Of a stretch of 35,631 nt of DNA, positions 33,847 through 35,631 are shown in pieces; the first letter of the stretch is position 1, and the number at the start of each line of letters is the position of its first letter. The position numbers and the translations under genes are program-made. This stretch comes from JAHIJO01 sp964486075 (GTDB lineage Bacteria > Verrucomicrobiota > Kiritimatiellia > JAAZAB01), in contig CAZALU010000031.1 of NCBI GenBank assembly GCA_964486075.1, positions 1 to 35,631 on the forward strand. Reading direction: 5' to 3'. The notes under the pieces are model-generated. The model saw nothing but the letters and a program-made list of their open reading frames with translations. It was not told the DNA's origin and did no database searches.

Positions 33847-35359
33847 CAATATTATAGACAGCATTGGAACTGGGACTAACACGGCTTTGCATATTTATCC
33901 CCATATATTCTGTGTGATCGGCGTCAGTCTTCTCGCCGTCGGAACAACTGCGGTCGAACTCGATCAGAGCGTGGTCGAGGTGCAGGTGACGGTGCAAATC
34001 GCGGACCCCAGTATGCCCTGGCGAAGATACCCGCCGGCTGTACGCCGCGGATTCGGCGCTGTCATCGGCCCCGGGCGGGTCGTTACCACTGAAAGTTTGG
34101 TGCGCAATCATGTCATGGTAGAGTTACGAAGGGCGCGCAGTGGCGCCAAGACCGCAGTCCGCGTAGCCGAAGCCGATCCCCAAACCGGCGCGGCAATCCT
34201 GGTCTGGGACAATGCCCCCGCCCTGGCCGATCTGAAACCAATGTCATTGTGCGCTTCGGTCCCGACCAATGCAGACGTCATTATCGTGCAATTTGATGAA
34301 ACCGGTCAAATCCAGACCGACTCAACCAGCCTGAGCGAGATATCGGTCGCGCCACTGCCGGAAACGACCAGCTCCATGCTGATGTACCGAGCCCTGGCCA
34401 GTTTGAATACCGGCGAACGAGGGGCGCCTGTCATCTATAATAACTGTCTGGCCGGGTTAGTGCTGCAGTCGGATCGTAGCAGTCAGACCTGTCGTATTTT
34501 ACCGGCCGCCGTTCTGGAACGTTTTCTTGAAGATGCGCAGACCCCGCCCTACCGTGGCATAGCGGTCGCTGGATTCTCGTGGGCGCCGTTGCTTGACCCC
34601 GTTAAGCGGACTTTTCGCGGCGCGGACCCAGGCCCTGATGGAGGCGGTATCGAAGTGACTCATATCCTGCCCGGCACGGGTGCCGGCGCAGCTCTGCGGC
34701 CCGGCGACGTGGTCATGGAATGGGACGGCGCCGACTTGGATGCTCAGGGCTTTTACGACGATCCAGAATTCGGCCGACTGCTTCTGCCTTTCCTGATCAA
34801 TGGGCGCCGACGACCAGGCGACAGAGTGATGCTGTCAGTATTGCGGGACGGTGAAATCAGCGATATTCCGATAATCCTCTCCCGCCGGCAAGATGCGGAT
34901 GCGTTTATCCCGGAAAACATCGGGTGTGCCCAGCCAGAATACATCGTGGATTGCGGCTTGGTTTTCCGGGAGCTGGGAGGAGATTATCTCCGCGCCGCCG
35001 GCAGCAAATGGATGATCCAAGGCAACGCCCGCCTTGTTTATTTATACCTGACGCGAGCCCATGACCCAGAACGTCCCGGAGATCACGTTGTCATCCTGGC
35101 AGGCGTACTTCCCGACGCCATCAACATCGGTTACCAGCATATCCGGGACGCGGTTGTGACCGCCGTCAACGGCAAACCAATCCGGAACCTGGCCGATATG
35201 TTCCGCATCGTGGACCGGGATGGAGGCCTTCAAAGAGTTTCACTCCAAGCCTGGGGTCAGGATATCGTTCTGGATTCCGACGCCCACGACGCTGCCAACC
35301 GGCGCCTAGCCGCCCTTTATCGAATCCCGGCCTTGCGCTATCAAAAGCATAATGAATGA
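33836..35359 (+). CDS. Catalytically dead DegP-like protease paralogue
   Basis: A 507-residue protein from TTG 33836, colinear with the upstream protease. A hydrophobic segment (about 18-40) looks like a signal peptide. At the triad positions it has S87 (VVTTESLV, for H), G118 (GAAIL, for D) and Arg (NTGERGAP, for S), so it cannot cleave. The PDZ-like region (LPGTGAGAALRPGDVVMEWDG) and the C-terminal region (AQPEYIVDCGLVFREL) are kept. It may bind substrates for, or hold, the active neighbour. The start is uncertain: there is no clear ribosome-binding site, and the TTG overlaps the protease stop, so translation may depend on coupling. Confidence 0.82.
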   Translation: MKINNIIDSIGTGTNTALHIYPHIFCVIGVSLLAVGTTAVELDQSVVEVQVTVQIADPSMPWRRYPPAVRRGFGAVIGPGRVVTTESLVRNHVMVELRRARSGAKTAVRVAEADPQTGAAILVWDNAPALADLKPMSLCASVPTNADVIIVQFDETGQIQTDSTSLSEISVAPLPETTSSMLMYRALASLNTGERGAPVIYNNCLAGLVLQSDRSSQTCRILPAAVLERFLEDAQTPPYRGIAVAGFSWAPLLDPVKRTFRGADPGPDGGGIEVTHILPGTGAGAALRPGDVVMEWDGADLDAQGFYDDPEFGRLLLPFLINGRRRPGDRVMLSVLRDGEISDIPIILSRRQDADAFIPENIGCAQPEYIVDCGLVFRELGGDYLRAAGSKWMIQGNARLVYLYLTRAHDPERPGDHVVILAGVLPDAINIGYQHIRDAVVTAVNGKPIRNLADMFRIVDRDGGLQRVSLQAWGQDIVLDSDAHDAANRRLAALYRIPALRYQKHNE

Positions 35360-35631
35360 CGGCCAGCAAGGAGCTTTAGCAATTCAGGCAATGTAACCAC
35401 ACCAAAGAACGCAGCAAACACAAAAGAAAGGCTCCTCGGCATAATTAGTGGGTAACGCATCTGCCATGAATGCTTCAATATGTTGTCGCATAGCTGGTTA
35501 TGGAGATAAGCATAGCGTAGCGGCTTCGTATCCGAACGAACACACCGATCACCGACAGAAGATTTACCACGGAGAACACGGAGAACACGGAATATACAGG
35601 ACACTGAGACGCGCAAACGCCTGCCCCGCAC
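35360..35631. repeat. Terminal intergenic region with ACACGG repeats and right copy of 53-bp repeat
   Basis: No gene is supported. ACACGG-type blocks in tandem start at about 35563 (ttaccacggagaacacgg repeated), and 35579-35631 is the right copy of the 53-bp repeat found at 51-103. The window ends inside the loop of that repeat's hairpin. Confidence 0.75.

Noticed and set aside
1..35631. Window as a circular plasmid because of matching ends
   Set aside because: The 53-bp match is not at the exact left end, the preceding 50 bases do not match, and the gene content (era, typA, ettA, thiD, dapL) is chromosomal.

Overview
The window reads as chromosomal DNA from an uncultured, moderately GC-rich bacterium. 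The most likely home is the PVC superphylum (Kiritimatiellota, Lentisphaerota or Verrucomicrobiota). The reasons are a lone sulfatase next to carbohydrate-active genes, a GH38 alpha-mannosidase, a DapL-type aminotransferase, REP-associated transposases and many palindromic intergenic repeats. No rRNA or other taxonomic marker is present, so this is inference. Both ends of the window lie in the same 53-bp repeat, so the contig probably stopped there for assembly reasons.

Layout. 1-550: intergenic palindromic repeats. 551-3087: a NarL-type two-component locus with a truncated kinase copy, a full kinase copy interrupted by a 25-C homopolymer, and a LuxR-type response regulator. 3088-4862: a repeat mosaic with a MITE-like element, then a REP-associated tyrosine transposase gene. 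5014-9067 (minus): a likely catabolic operon of a six-hairpin glycosidase-like protein, an alpha/beta-hydrolase esterase and a sulfatase, preceded by a LysR-type regulator (9377-10288, minus). 10439-19448 (plus): a five-gene cluster that looks like a defence module. It holds a prokaryotic Argonaute with a complete DEDD tetrad, a cytosolic TPR-array histidine kinase, a receiver protein with a possible HEPN/Abi_C-like tail, a DUF3696-type AAA/ABC ATPase and an unknown partner protein. From the kinase gene onward the cluster is visibly more AT-rich than its surroundings. 19621-20711: two small unknown genes and a decayed AAA_14/DUF4143 ATPase. 20776-25880 (minus): ettA, typA, a transposase remnant and a dapL-like aminotransferase. 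26181-29093 (minus): GH38 alpha-mannosidase. 29094-30334: a second repeat mosaic, including a MITE with 16-bp terminal inverted repeats and an 8-bp target duplication. 30335-32109: thiD and era, overlapping. 32350-35359: a trypsin-like protease gene followed by a paralogue that has lost all three catalytic residues.

The most interesting unit is the 10439-19448 cluster. Argonautes are usually seen next to nucleases, Sir2, TIR or membrane effectors. Here the neighbours are a TPR kinase and a receiver protein, which suggests target recognition could be relayed by phosphotransfer to an ATPase-linked effector. This is a hypothesis from gene order, motifs and short spacing. The Argonaute gene is closer to host base composition than the genes after it, so the five genes may not share one origin.
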